A stretch of 64,000 bases of DNA from Sphingobacterium sp. UGAL515B_05 (GTDB lineage Bacteria; Bacteroidota; Bacteroidia; Sphingobacteriales; Sphingobacteriaceae), in assembly GCF_033097525.1 (NCBI RefSeq), contig NZ_CP109907.1, positions 3,968,001 to 4,032,000 of the forward strand, read 5' to 3'. The stretch's first letter is position 1. The number at the start of each line of letters is the position of its first letter. A program made the position numbers and the translations under genes. Below, piece by piece: positions 36,227-44,349 of the stretch. The notes under the pieces are model-generated. The model was not told the DNA's origin, did no database searches, and worked only from the letters and a program-made list of their open reading frames with translations.

Positions 36227-36563
36227 CTGTCAAAAGACAGAATGGCGTGAATTTATTCCGCTATGGCTTTGTGCCTTTGGCACAGCCTAGGTTGTTCGTT
36301 ATACTTGTTGAAGTATATTTTGGGGATGCTTTTTTAATGGAGCATTTCGTCTTTAAAAGATTAGTTTCTTTTTCATCATTGCTCTTACCGAACCGAGAGT
36401 AAAGTATGTTAGTTAATAAGTTGATTGAACTGTACGAGTAAGATTTCGATCAAACGAACTCAACCGTAGGGATATTTTTATTTGTAAGAAAATAGCGTAG
36501 GCGTATGGCCTTAGTGGATTACTCATGCTCTTTTTGTTTACTTATGTTAAAAAAAATTAAAGA
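36227..36563 (+). other. Long structured leader upstream of proV
   Basis: The 458-bp region 36106-36563 has no gene. After the promoter come four clear hairpins in a row: CTGTC-AAAA-GACAG (36227-36240), GGCT..GTGCC-TTT-GGCAC-AGCC (36265-36287), ATACTT-GTTG-AAGTAT (36301-36316) and ATGCT..AGCAT (36326-36345). A further ~215 nt with less obvious folding follows. No known riboswitch class was recognised. The order and density of hairpins suggest a cis-acting RNA or a small RNA. Confidence 0.5.
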
Positions 36564-37805
36564 ATGGATAAAACTAGCAAGGTAAAAGTAAAAGTTGAAG
36601 ACTTGGTACTTGTTTTCGGAAAACAGAAGAAGCAAGCTTTGAAATTACTAAATGAGGGTTTCTCCAAAAAGGAAATCTTGGCAAAGACAGATTGCACGAT
36701 CGGAATCAACAAAGCTAATTTTGAAATCTTCGAGGGTGAATTTTTTGTAATAATGGGACTATCGGGCAGTGGTAAATCTACCCTGCTCCGTTGTCTTAAT
36801 CGATTGAACGAACCTACATCCGGAAAGGTATTTATCAATGGAGAGGATATTACAGGGAAAAATAATAAAGATCTTCTTGAAGTCCGTAGGACAGAAATGA
36901 GTATGGTCTTTCAGAAGTTTGGTCTGTTGCCACATCACACCGTATTGAGCAATGCCGCTTTTGGTTTAGAACTAAGAGGAGAAGAACGGGAAAAACGGGA
37001 ATCCAAGGCTCAGAAAGCACTTGATGTAGTAGGACTGAGTGGATTTGAGCAACAGTTACCGTCTCAGTTATCTGGTGGTATGCAACAGCGGGTTGGACTG
37101 GCTCGGGCGCTTGCCAATGATCCCGAAGTATTACTGATGGATGAGGCATTTTCTGCACTAGATCCGCTGATTAAAACAGAAATGCAAGATCAGTTATTGG
37201 AGCTGCAGGATAATTTACAGAAAACGATCGTTTTTATTACCCATGATCTTGATGAAGCAATCAAATTGGGCGATCGTATTGCTATTATGAAAGATGGTGT
37301 CATCGAACAGATCGGTACCGCGGAAGATATCTTGACAAATCCAGCAAGTGACTATGTTAAAGCCTTCGTCGAAAAAGTGGATCGTAAGTCTATCATTTCG
37401 GCAGGTTCACTGATGTTTGAGAAACCTACTGTTGTACGTTTCAAAAAAGATGGCCCTGAGGGGGCTCTACGGAAAATGCGGTCGACAGGAATTGAAATTC
37501 TCCCTGTAGTTGATGCTCATGAGACTTTTCTTGGTTTTGTTCACATGAGTGAAGTCATTCAATCTGCAAAGCGTAGGGAACCTACCGTAGAATCCATTAT
37601 ACATACTACCGTTCCAACCGTATCAAAAGAGGTGACCGTTGAAGAAATGTTGCCCCTGATATCGGAGATCCGGTCGCCAATCGCTGTGGTGAATGAACAT
37701 AATCGTTTGTTGGGGATCGTAACACAGACATCGTTGATTATCGAAGCGACAAAGTATAATGAAGAAGAAATTATTGAATTAAAAGAGAAAGCAAATAATC
37801 AGTAG
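36564..37805 (+). CDS. proV: Glycine betaine/proline ABC transporter ATPase with CBS domains
   Basis: 413 residues. ATPase domain: Walker A GLSGSGKST near residue 72, signature LSGGMQQRVGLARALA, Walker B EVLLMDEAFSALD and the H-loop ITHDLDEAI. Residues about 285-405 form a CBS pair (MRSTGIEILPVVDAHETFLG, IRSPIAVVNEHNRLLGIV), as in ProV/OpuAA, where they sense ionic strength or nucleotides. It energises uptake of compatible solutes. First gene of a proV-proW-proX operon; proW starts 2 bp later but is frameshifted. Confidence 0.96.
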   Translation: MDKTSKVKVKVEDLVLVFGKQKKQALKLLNEGFSKKEILAKTDCTIGINKANFEIFEGEFFVIMGLSGSGKSTLLRCLNRLNEPTSGKVFINGEDITGKNNKDLLEVRRTEMSMVFQKFGLLPHHTVLSNAAFGLELRGEEREKRESKAQKALDVVGLSGFEQQLPSQLSGGMQQRVGLARALANDPEVLLMDEAFSALDPLIKTEMQDQLLELQDNLQKTIVFITHDLDEAIKLGDRIAIMKDGVIEQIGTAEDILTNPASDYVKAFVEKVDRKSIISAGSLMFEKPTVVRFKKDGPEGALRKMRSTGIEILPVVDAHETFLGFVHMSEVIQSAKRREPTVESIIHTTVPTVSKEVTVEEMLPLISEIRSPIAVVNEHNRLLGIVTQTSLIIEATKYNEEEIIELKEKANNQ

Positions 37806-37807
37806 AA

Positions 37808-38636
37808 ATGAATAAAGTAATCGATATAGGACAATACATCGCTGTAGCCGTCAATTGGCTGACAGATCATTTAGAACCATTTTTTAACTTGATAAAAAAT
37901 ACGGGGAATGCATCCATTATTGGACTGGAATGGGTGCTAACAACGATACCTTTTTTTTATTATCATCGCATTATTTACAGGTTTAGCCTGGTGGAAATCT
38001 GGGAAAGGGGTTGCATTGACAACGTTGGTGGGATTAACATTGATCTATCTGATGGGATTTTGGATTGCAACGATGGAGACTTTGGCCCTGGTTTTGGTCG
38101 CTACACTGACAGCATTGGTTATATCAGTTCCTTTGGGCGTGTGGGCCGCGAAGAATAAACTAGCAGCGAAAATCATTCGGCCCTTACTTGACTTGATGCA
38201 GACGATGCCTGCCTTTGTTTACTTGATTCCAGCGGTGTTATTTTTTAGTATCGGTAAAGTCCCGGGAGCTTTTGCTACCATTATTTTCGCCATGCCACCT
38301 GCCGTCCGTTTGACGACTTTAGGGATTGATGCGGTTCCAAAAGATATCGTGGAAGCTGCACGTTCATTTGGAGCAACCAATAGTCAGATCTTATTTAAAG
38401 TAGAGCTGCCCTTGGCTACAAAAACAATCTTAGCAGGGATCAATCAGACCATATTACTGTCTTTATCGATGGTTGTTATTGCTGGAATGATTGCTGCTGG
38501 TGGCTTGGGAGAAAAAGTGCTTGAAGGTATTAACAACTTGGATATTGGTCTTGGTTTTGAAAGTGGTTTGTCCGTTGTGATTCTCGCTATTATTTTGGAT
38601 CGAATCACGCAGGGCTTTGTAAAAAAGAAAGCATAA
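37808..38636 (+). pseudogene. proW: Glycine betaine ABC transporter permease, frameshifted at an eight-T run
   Basis: The ATG at 37808 opens a frame with the ProW N-terminus (IKNTGNASIIGLEWVLTTIP). At TTTTTTTT (37951-37958) the permease reading moves to the next frame (FFIIIALFTGLAWWKSGKG) and continues to the stop at 38634-38636. The second frame holds the conserved permease core (AARSFGATNSQILFKVELPL, the EAA loop). With seven T instead of eight, one uninterrupted ~275-residue protein with five or more membrane helices results. The unshifted frame ends at 38158. Options: sequence error, real inactivation, or slippage at the T run. The neighbours proV and proX are intact. Confidence 0.9.
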
Positions 38637-38637
38637 T

Positions 38638-39477
38638 ATGAGGAAAATAAAAAGTATGGTGTTGTGTCTGATGGTGTTGTTGCTTGCTTCATGCAGCACA
38701 GGCCGGAATAAAAATATTATTCATATCGGTATGGTCGATGGCTGGGCCGAAGGAGTCGCAATGACCGAGGTCGCAAAAGTTATTATGGAAGAAAAGGGGT
38801 ATCATGTCGTTATCCAACGCGCTACACCAGATATGATCTTAGCCTCGATGAACAATGGTGATACAGATCTATATATGGATGTCTGGCTGCCATTGACCCA
38901 TGGAAGTAAAGTGGCTAAATTCCCCAATATTGAAGAGCTTGGAACGAGTTATAACCATGCGCGAAATGGACTTGTTGTACCGGATTACGTAACAATTGAT
39001 GGAATTGAAGGGTTGAAAAAACATGAAAAAGAGTTTGATAAACGGATCATTGGAATAGAAAAAGGGGCTGGAATAACACGTGCCGTGGATCAGGTGATCA
39101 AAGATTATAGCCTCGATTATAAGCATGTAAATTCATCTACCGTAGCTATGATCACGGAATTGCAAAATGCGATCAAAGCAAAACGTTGGATTGTGGTAGC
39201 TGGTTGGCAGCCGCATTGGATGTTTGCTAAAATGAAATTGAAGTTTTTGGATGACCCCAAAAAGACATTGGGTGATGCCGAGCAAATTAAAATTTTTGCA
39301 CGGGGAGACTTTAACATTGAGCAGCCTGAGCTAGCCCGATTTTTCTCCAAAGTCTATTTTGATGAATCAACAATGGCTGATTTGTTGTCACAAATGCAGG
39401 GAAGCCAGGACAAAGCATTTACGGCAAAAGAATGGGTGAAGAAACATAACGATCTCGTGAAGGGCTGGTTATTGTAA
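38638..39477 (+). CDS. proX: Glycine betaine ABC transporter substrate-binding lipoprotein
   Basis: 279 residues. The lipoprotein signal ends LLASC (Cys about 19). The mature part matches the OpuAC/ProX family: IHIGMVDGWAEGVAMTEVAK, MNNGDTDLYMDVWLPLTHG and the Trp-rich binding region AKRWIVVAGWQPHWMFAKMK that cages the quaternary amine. It binds glycine betaine or similar in the periplasm and delivers it to ProW/ProV. It starts 2 bp after proW. Confidence 0.95.
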   Translation: MRKIKSMVLCLMVLLLASCSTGRNKNIIHIGMVDGWAEGVAMTEVAKVIMEEKGYHVVIQRATPDMILASMNNGDTDLYMDVWLPLTHGSKVAKFPNIEELGTSYNHARNGLVVPDYVTIDGIEGLKKHEKEFDKRIIGIEKGAGITRAVDQVIKDYSLDYKHVNSSTVAMITELQNAIKAKRWIVVAGWQPHWMFAKMKLKFLDDPKKTLGDAEQIKIFARGDFNIEQPELARFFSKVYFDESTMADLLSQMQGSQDKAFTAKEWVKKHNDLVKGWLL

Positions 39478-39533
39478 ACTGAGGTGATTAAATAGTTATG
39501 TCACCGCAGTACACTAAACGGCATAACATAAGG

Positions 39534-39560
39534 AGGGCATTGTCATTATGACAATGCCCT
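39534..39560. terminator. Bidirectional terminator inside the 3' end of the ABC fragment gene
   Basis: AGGGCATTGTCAT (39534-39546), one T, then ATGACAATGCCCT (39548-39560): a perfect 13-base inverted repeat. It covers the last codons (Arg-Ala-Leu-Ser-stop) of the minus-strand gene and faces the proX end. Confidence 0.75.
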
Positions 39561-39806
39561 TAAATATTTACGGGCCAGTTGGATTTGTTGTTGTTGTATG
39601 CTGGATAAAGGATATCTGCTATCATCAATCCATGTGTCGAGCCCCTTTGGAAATTCCCAGGCGAAATCTAAGACTTTCGCTTTTTCTGCAGCTAAAATAA
39701 TGTCATGTTTCGTTGCATGTGGATTGGCAATCTTGATGTTATTATAAATGCTATCCTGGATGAGTGGAAAGTTTTCTGCCATATCCTGATTTCTATTTGT
39801 ATCCAT
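39546..39806 (-). CDS. Orphan fragment of an ABC exporter ATPase domain
   Basis: 86 residues. From residue ~13 it follows the helical subdomain of exporter-type ATPases: FPLIQDSIYNNIKIANPHAT corresponds to the Q-loop/'SIRENI' stretch, then EFPKGLDTWI to the 'LPEGYDT' turn. LSSIQQQQIQLARKYLRAL corresponds to the LSGGQxQRIAIARAL signature. LSGGQ has become LSSIQ, and Walker A and Walker B are absent, so it cannot hydrolyse ATP. It has its own promoter-like region, an iron-box-like repeat and a terminator, so it may be an expressed small protein rather than debris. It sits beside siderophore-type genes. Confidence 0.65.
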   Translation of the reverse strand: MDTNRNQDMAENFPLIQDSIYNNIKIANPHATKHDIILAAEKAKVLDFAWEFPKGLDTWIDDSRYPLSSIQQQQIQLARKYLRALS

Positions 39807-39830
39807 AGTGAAATATTTTTAAAATAATTA

Positions 39831-39841
39831 AGAATGATTCT
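39831..39841. promoter_or_regulatory. Candidate iron box upstream of the ABC fragment
   Basis: AGAATGATTCT is a perfect 5-1-5 inverted repeat 24 bp upstream of the fragment's start. A near copy (AGAAAGATTCT) lies at the siderophore-interacting protein promoter. It resembles the core of a Fur-type site; the regulator is inferred. Confidence 0.4.
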
Positions 39842-39990
39842 AAATAATTTTATACTTTAGTCAAAGATAGCAGTCATTCTATTGTTATGGGGTCTGCTTA
39901 AAGGAGTAAAATGTCCGTCGAAGGGAATATTTCTACTAAGATTTATTGCTAATGTGCGTAAGACTATTTGAATCCTAAAAGGAATTAAAA

Positions 39991-40977
39991 ATGGCACTAA
40001 GATTATATGATATTGATTCACCCAGTTTATTATTGGAGCGGACTTACCCAAGTACCTGCTTTTCCGTCGACACGGGAATTTATGAATCTGTCACACATTT
40101 GGATACTACTTTTGGAAAAGGTTTTTACAAGGAGGTTTTCTTCGACGGTATTCATATTGGTTACGGTCATGCACAGTTATTTAAACGGATGCGGTTTCGT
40201 TTTGAAAGTGATTTTGAAACGGTTGAAATGCACTTTGCCTTAAAAGGCAATAGTCGGGCGAGTGGCGAAATGATGCCCTTAGGTGTAAATTTTGAGACCT
40301 ACCAGCATAATATTATTTACGGAAATTCAATGTGTGGTCAAATGGAGTGGGGGAATCAGGAGTTTCAGATATGTGAAATAAATTTATCGCCCGAATTTTT
40401 TAAAAGGTTCCTGCCCGAAGATGCTAAATTCTTTGCAGATTTTCGGAATGCCATTGACCGTGGTAAATCGGGGTTGCTGACCAATATGCATAGACGGATT
40501 ACCCACGATATGTATCAAATTATCAACGAGATAATTAATTGTCAACGAAAGGGAATTTTTAAGAAAATTTTCCTGGAAGCAAAGATTATGGAGCTCTTGC
40601 TTCTTCAATTGGAACAGTTTCAGGAAGAGGATTCTGTAGCAGTTTCGTTAAAAAAAGCCGACATCGATAAGATATATGCCGTTCGTGAGTTTCTTCTAAA
40701 AAATATGGACACCAATAGTACCTTGGTCAATCTTGCGCATCTGGTGGGTACCAATGAATTCACATTGAAAAAAGGTTTTAAGGAACTCTTTGGTACGACT
40801 GTTTTTGGTTTTTGGCATGACGCAAAAATGGAACATGCCAAGAAACTGATCTTAGATGAAGATCGAACAATCGGTGAAGTTTCTGATTTGGTCGGTTACA
40901 AAAATCAACGCCATTTTTCGGACGCCTTTAAACGTAAATTTGGAATCCCACCGAGTAAGCTAAAAAATACCTTGTGA
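39991..40977 (+). CDS. AraC family regulator, siderophore-type (PchR-like)
   Basis: 328 residues with a long N-terminal ligand part (FRFESDFETVEMHFALKGNS, EINLSPEFFKRFLPEDAKFF). The C-terminal AraC double helix-turn-helix begins about residue 225 (IDKIYAVREFLLKNMDTNST, LAHLVGTNEFTLKKGFKELF, VGYKNQRHFSDAFKRKFGIP). The pattern fits the PchR-like group that activates siderophore uptake genes when the ferric siderophore is present. The siderophore-interacting protein gene 160 bp downstream supports this. Confidence 0.9.
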   Translation: MALRLYDIDSPSLLLERTYPSTCFSVDTGIYESVTHLDTTFGKGFYKEVFFDGIHIGYGHAQLFKRMRFRFESDFETVEMHFALKGNSRASGEMMPLGVNFETYQHNIIYGNSMCGQMEWGNQEFQICEINLSPEFFKRFLPEDAKFFADFRNAIDRGKSGLLTNMHRRITHDMYQIINEIINCQRKGIFKKIFLEAKIMELLLLQLEQFQEEDSVAVSLKKADIDKIYAVREFLLKNMDTNSTLVNLAHLVGTNEFTLKKGFKELFGTTVFGFWHDAKMEHAKKLILDEDRTIGEVSDLVGYKNQRHFSDAFKRKFGIPPSKLKNTL

Positions 40978-41082
40978 TGTGGAATAGCTTTTTTCACACT
41001 TTACGGACCTTTTATTCCTTCTTACGGAAGTTTTAATAGCGCATGAATCGGGTTTGATAAAAGTCGAATAATTACCTTTGTT

Positions 41083-41104
41083 TAGAAAGATTCTTAATAG
41101 AAAT
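41083..41104 (+). promoter_or_regulatory. Promoter with iron-box-like repeat, siderophore-interacting protein gene
   Basis: TACCTTTG (41083-41090, matching TAnnTTTG) is followed after 3 bp by AGAAAGATTCT (41094-41104), where the transcript should start. A repressor on this repeat would block the promoter. Confidence 0.5.
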
Positions 41105-41137
41105 CTTTTGATCAAATATGTATGTAATTAGAAAATC

Positions 41138-41962
41138 ATGGGAAAAACTGAAATGAAAGTAATACAGCTCGCCCTGACTGTAAGTAGAAAAGAATACCTG
41201 ACGCCACATTATATTCGTGTTTATTTGACTGGTGATGGTGTAGATCAAATCGCTAATACGACCGTCGGAGTCAATAACAAGATCTTGATTCCGCCAAAGC
41301 ATGTAGATCGCATTTATTTTCCAGAATTTGATTATGAACGAGGGCAGTGGAAGCCGATGGATGAAGCGATTAGGCCAACAGTTCGAACTTATACACATCG
41401 CGGTATCAACCTTGATAGAAATGAGGTATGGATTGATTTCGTTGCCCATGGTGATGAGGGGCCAGCTTCCGCTTGGGCTATGGCTGCAAAACCTGGCGAT
41501 GCGCTCGGGATTCTGATGAAAGCAGGTAAGACGTCCCTATATGAAGTTGCGGCGAACTATCTCCTAGTTGGGGATGCAACTGCAATTCCTGTTCTGGGAG
41601 CAATCTTAGAAGATTTGCCACCTTCGGCAAAGGGAATCTGTATGATTGAAGTACATGGTAGCGAAGATATACAGCAATTGAAGACTAAGGCTGCTATTGA
41701 TTTTATCTGGTTACATAATGATACGCCACAGGAAGGTAGCCTTTTGGCGGATTTGGTGAAGATCAGATCCTTGCCCCTAAAGGATAAATTTGCTTATGTC
41801 GCTGCTGAATTTTCGACAGTTAAGGAGATTCGCAATTATTTGCGTAAGGATCTCGGTTGGGGAAGAGAAGAGCTTTATGCTTATTCGTATTGGAAAGCTG
41901 GAGTTGCTGAAGATAAATCTGCTACTGATCGCCGTAGTGAGAGTGAAGAAATCCAGGCCTAA
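41138..41962 (+). CDS. Siderophore-interacting protein (FAD-dependent ferric reductase)
   Basis: 274 residues. It starts with a FAD-binding barrel (LTPHYIRVYLTGDGVDQIAN) and contains the flavin motif RTYTHR, then VWIDFVAHGDEGPASAWAMA. The NAD(P)H-binding half (YLLVGDATAIPVLGAILEDL) and FAYVAAEFSTVKEIRNYL complete the SIP/ViuB fold. The known role is cytosolic reduction of ferric siderophores to release iron. Its start follows an iron-box-like element, and a MATE pump gene follows after 15 bp. Confidence 0.93.
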   Translation: MGKTEMKVIQLALTVSRKEYLTPHYIRVYLTGDGVDQIANTTVGVNNKILIPPKHVDRIYFPEFDYERGQWKPMDEAIRPTVRTYTHRGINLDRNEVWIDFVAHGDEGPASAWAMAAKPGDALGILMKAGKTSLYEVAANYLLVGDATAIPVLGAILEDLPPSAKGICMIEVHGSEDIQQLKTKAAIDFIWLHNDTPQEGSLLADLVKIRSLPLKDKFAYVAAEFSTVKEIRNYLRKDLGWGREELYAYSYWKAGVAEDKSATDRRSESEEIQA

Positions 41963-41977
41963 CGTTTACGATAGGTT

Positions 41978-43327
41978 ATGGAGAAACAGAAACAACTGAT
42001 CTTACGTGGCAAGTTAAGTAGGGTGATGTGGCAGATGTCGTGGCCTGCCGTGATTGCAATGGTCCTGTATGGTCTGAACAATTTTCTGGATGGTATTTTT
42101 GTTGGTCATCTGATTAACAATACAGCGTTGGCAGCAGTCGGTGTAACCTATCCTTTGGCCCAATTTGCGCAAGGTTTTGGTACCCTGATCGGAACAGGTA
42201 TGGGGGCGGCAATCAGTATTTGGATAGGTGGGGATCAACAGGAGAAATTACATAGGTCATTTGGTACGGTGCATTTTTTGACGATTATTTTCTCTCTTAT
42301 AATTACGCTCCCTTGCTATGTATTTGCCGACAAATTGGTCTACATGATGGGCGGTCGAGGTGAGATATTGGCTCTTGGGGTGGATTACTTTCGGGCAACC
42401 ATATTGGGTAGTTTTTTCTGGATTTATGGCCTGGCACTCAACATGATTATTCGTGCAGAGGGTCGTATGAAAACTGCAGCCTGGATGATTGCAATAGGAT
42501 TGCTTGTTGATGTCTTACTTAAACCGGTTTTTATAGAACACTTTGGTTGGGGTGTTTCAGGAGCAGCTTGGGCAACCAATATATCGATGATCATCTACAC
42601 ATTTTTAGGTGTATGGTATTACGCTGGGGGAAAGGCTTCGTTCAAAACAAAGTTTTGGTCTTTATCTTGGGATTTATCGATTTTAAAAGAAACGTTTTCG
42701 TTAGGAATGCCCGGGTTTGTCATGATGGTCATGATTGTAATCCAGAATATTGTTGTCTTCAACGCATTGGCCAATTACGGAAATGATTTGGATATTACGT
42801 TTTTTACAGCGGTCAATCGGTTTTATATTTTATTAAATACTCCACTATGGGGGCTTATGCGGGCTTTGCAGCCTGTAACAGGGATGAACTATGGTGCTGG
42901 GCAGTATACGAGAAGTATCAATTCGTACCGTTTATTTGCCATTACTGGACTGCTGATTCTGCTTCCGTGCTGGTTGCTGGTGATGTTGCATCCCGTTGCT
43001 GTGATATCGATCATGATACCAGGAGCAATTTTTTCAATACAGCAGCTAATGGATTTCAGAATTTACATGAGTGTTTTATTGGTTCTTCCATTTATTTTTA
43101 TGGCGATGGTGTGGTTCCCTTCTATTGATGATGCCAAACCTGCAACTTTTATAAGCATATTGCGCCAGATTGTTTTTTATATTCCTATCTTAATTATAGC
43201 GCCAAAATATTTTGGTGTACATAGCATTTACGTAGCTAGCGCGGCGATAGATTGGATTATTTTCATTATAGTCATCTATGTAGTTCGACGAAGCACGCGG
43301 AAGCTCAAATTACAGGCTGGCCCATAG
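41978..43327 (+). CDS. MATE family efflux transporter
   Basis: 449 residues with twelve hydrophobic segments in two similar halves, the MATE layout. Marks include WPAVIAMVLYGLNNFLDGIF at the N-terminus, GIGTMGAAISIW-like sequence in the first half, and LWGLMRALQPVTGMNYGAGQ in the second half. It should export a small organic molecule using a cation gradient. Its place 15 bp after the siderophore-interacting protein gene suggests a siderophore or breakdown-product exporter, which is inference. Confidence 0.94.
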   Translation: MEKQKQLILRGKLSRVMWQMSWPAVIAMVLYGLNNFLDGIFVGHLINNTALAAVGVTYPLAQFAQGFGTLIGTGMGAAISIWIGGDQQEKLHRSFGTVHFLTIIFSLIITLPCYVFADKLVYMMGGRGEILALGVDYFRATILGSFFWIYGLALNMIIRAEGRMKTAAWMIAIGLLVDVLLKPVFIEHFGWGVSGAAWATNISMIIYTFLGVWYYAGGKASFKTKFWSLSWDLSILKETFSLGMPGFVMMVMIVIQNIVVFNALANYGNDLDITFFTAVNRFYILLNTPLWGLMRALQPVTGMNYGAGQYTRSINSYRLFAITGLLILLPCWLLVMLHPVAVISIMIPGAIFSIQQLMDFRIYMSVLLVLPFIFMAMVWFPSIDDAKPATFISILRQIVFYIPILIIAPKYFGVHSIYVASAAIDWIIFIIVIYVVRRSTRKLKLQAGP

Positions 43328-43402
43328 CGGATATTGCATTGAAACTTATTAATACTAGGTTAAGCAATCCTTAAGATTGTATTATTAATACATGGTTGAT
43401 CC

Positions 43403-43452
43403 TCTATTAATAGATGCTTCATTATTTTGGCGAAAATTCAAAATAATGAAGC
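43403..43452. repeat. Palindrome plus 14-bp inverted repeat upstream of the two-component genes
   Basis: TCTATTAATAGA (43403-43414) is a perfect palindrome. Adjacent GCTTCATTATTTTG (43416-43429) and CAAAATAATGAAGC (43439-43452) are perfect 14-base arms with a 9-base spacer. It may end the MATE transcript, but no T run follows on either side, so an operator is also possible. Further small palindromes lie just before (GTATTATTAATAC). Confidence 0.6.
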
Positions 43453-43586
43453 CTAATAAACTACCTCAATTTAGGAAAACAGCGCCTTCTTTTACGATAG
43501 CACTGCAGAGACCGGTTGATTAGAATGTTCAATCGAAATGGGATTTGTGTCTCTTGAGTCAAAACGTTATTTTTATGGTTTGGATC

Positions 43587-43608
43587 GTAGTTCATTACAG
43601 AGAACTAC
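43587..43608 (+). promoter_or_regulatory. Hairpin just before the response-regulator start
   Basis: GTAGTTC (43587-43593) and GAACTAC (43602-43608) pair around an 8-base loop and end 5 bp before the ATG at 43614. It could limit translation start. Confidence 0.4.
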
Positions 43609-43613
43609 ACATC

Positions 43614-44339
43614 ATGACGAATATGGAGGAGCAAAAAATTATTTTGGTTGAAGATGAGCAGGATGTTGCTGATTTGATCGTACAAGGCTTAGGCGAGGAT
43701 GGCTATAGGGTCATTCATCTGGGGCGTTCGGAAGGTCTGGAACAGCTTTTGGCGAAGCAAGATGTCTCTCTTGTGCTATTGGACATTCTTTTGCCGGGAA
43801 CTAACGGCTTGGATATTTGTAAGCAGATCAGACAGTGGGGGTATACCGATTTACCTGTTATGATGCTGACTGCACTTGGTACTCCGGAGAATGTGGTGCT
43901 CGGACTCGATAATGGTGCCGATGACTATCTTTCCAAGCCCTTTAAGCTAATTGAATTGAAGGCTCGGATACGTTCATTGATACGGAGGCAACAGTCTATT
44001 GTACAGGCAACACAACGTGAGTTACAGCCATCGAAAGACACATTTAGTTATGGTTTTCTAAGTATTGATGATTATAAAAAAGTAGCCTACTGTGAGGGGC
44101 AGGAACTCAATCTCACAAGTACGGAGTATCGTTTACTCTTGTTGTTTATTCAGAGCCCCAAAAAGGTGTTTGAGAGAACGGAGCTTTTGGACAAAATATG
44201 GGGAATAAATTTCGATATTGGATCAAATGTTGTCGATGTTTATGTGAATTATTTGAGAAAAAAGATTGAAAAAATAACGAGCAAAAAAGCGATCCATACG
44301 GTTATTGGTATGGGATATGTTCTAAAAATAGAAGATTGA
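43614..44339 (+). CDS. OmpR-family response regulator
   Basis: 241 residues from the ATG at 43614; ATG at 43623 is equally possible, and an upstream ATG at 43545 would add an unlikely 23-residue leader. Receiver domain: acidic pair in LVEDEQDVAD, phospho-acceptor Asp57 in VLLDILLPGTNG, Lys in DDYLSKPF. C-terminal winged helix: LNLTSTEYRLLLLFIQSPKK, ERTELLDKIWG and VDVYVNYLRKKIEK, the OmpR/PhoB class. It is 10 bp from its kinase. The direct-repeat arrays before the two Usp-like genes have the geometry bound by this class, so it is their probable regulator. Confidence 0.95.
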   Translation: MTNMEEQKIILVEDEQDVADLIVQGLGEDGYRVIHLGRSEGLEQLLAKQDVSLVLLDILLPGTNGLDICKQIRQWGYTDLPVMMLTALGTPENVVLGLDNGADDYLSKPFKLIELKARIRSLIRRQQSIVQATQRELQPSKDTFSYGFLSIDDYKKVAYCEGQELNLTSTEYRLLLLFIQSPKKVFERTELLDKIWGINFDIGSNVVDVYVNYLRKKIEKITSKKAIHTVIGMGYVLKIED

Positions 44340-44349
44340 ATATTTAAAA

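Noticed and set aside
36069..36290. Open frame bridging the end of the radical SAM gene and the proV leader
   Set aside because: It begins inside the radical SAM gene and runs through the promoter and hairpins, so it is not a gene.
36227..36563. tmRNA, RNase P RNA or a known riboswitch
   Set aside because: None of the conserved sequence cores of those RNAs was seen. It was left as an unclassified leader.
37808..38158. Separate 116-residue protein at the start of proW
   Set aside because: Only its first ~48 residues look like ProW. The rest is an out-of-frame reading of the permease core, so it is one broken gene and not a separate one.
39857..40051. Minus-strand open frame between the ABC fragment and the AraC gene, considered as a remnant of the exporter membrane domain
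   Set aside because: The translation lacks the helix pattern of an ABC membrane domain and overlaps the AraC start, so no link to the fragment could be shown.
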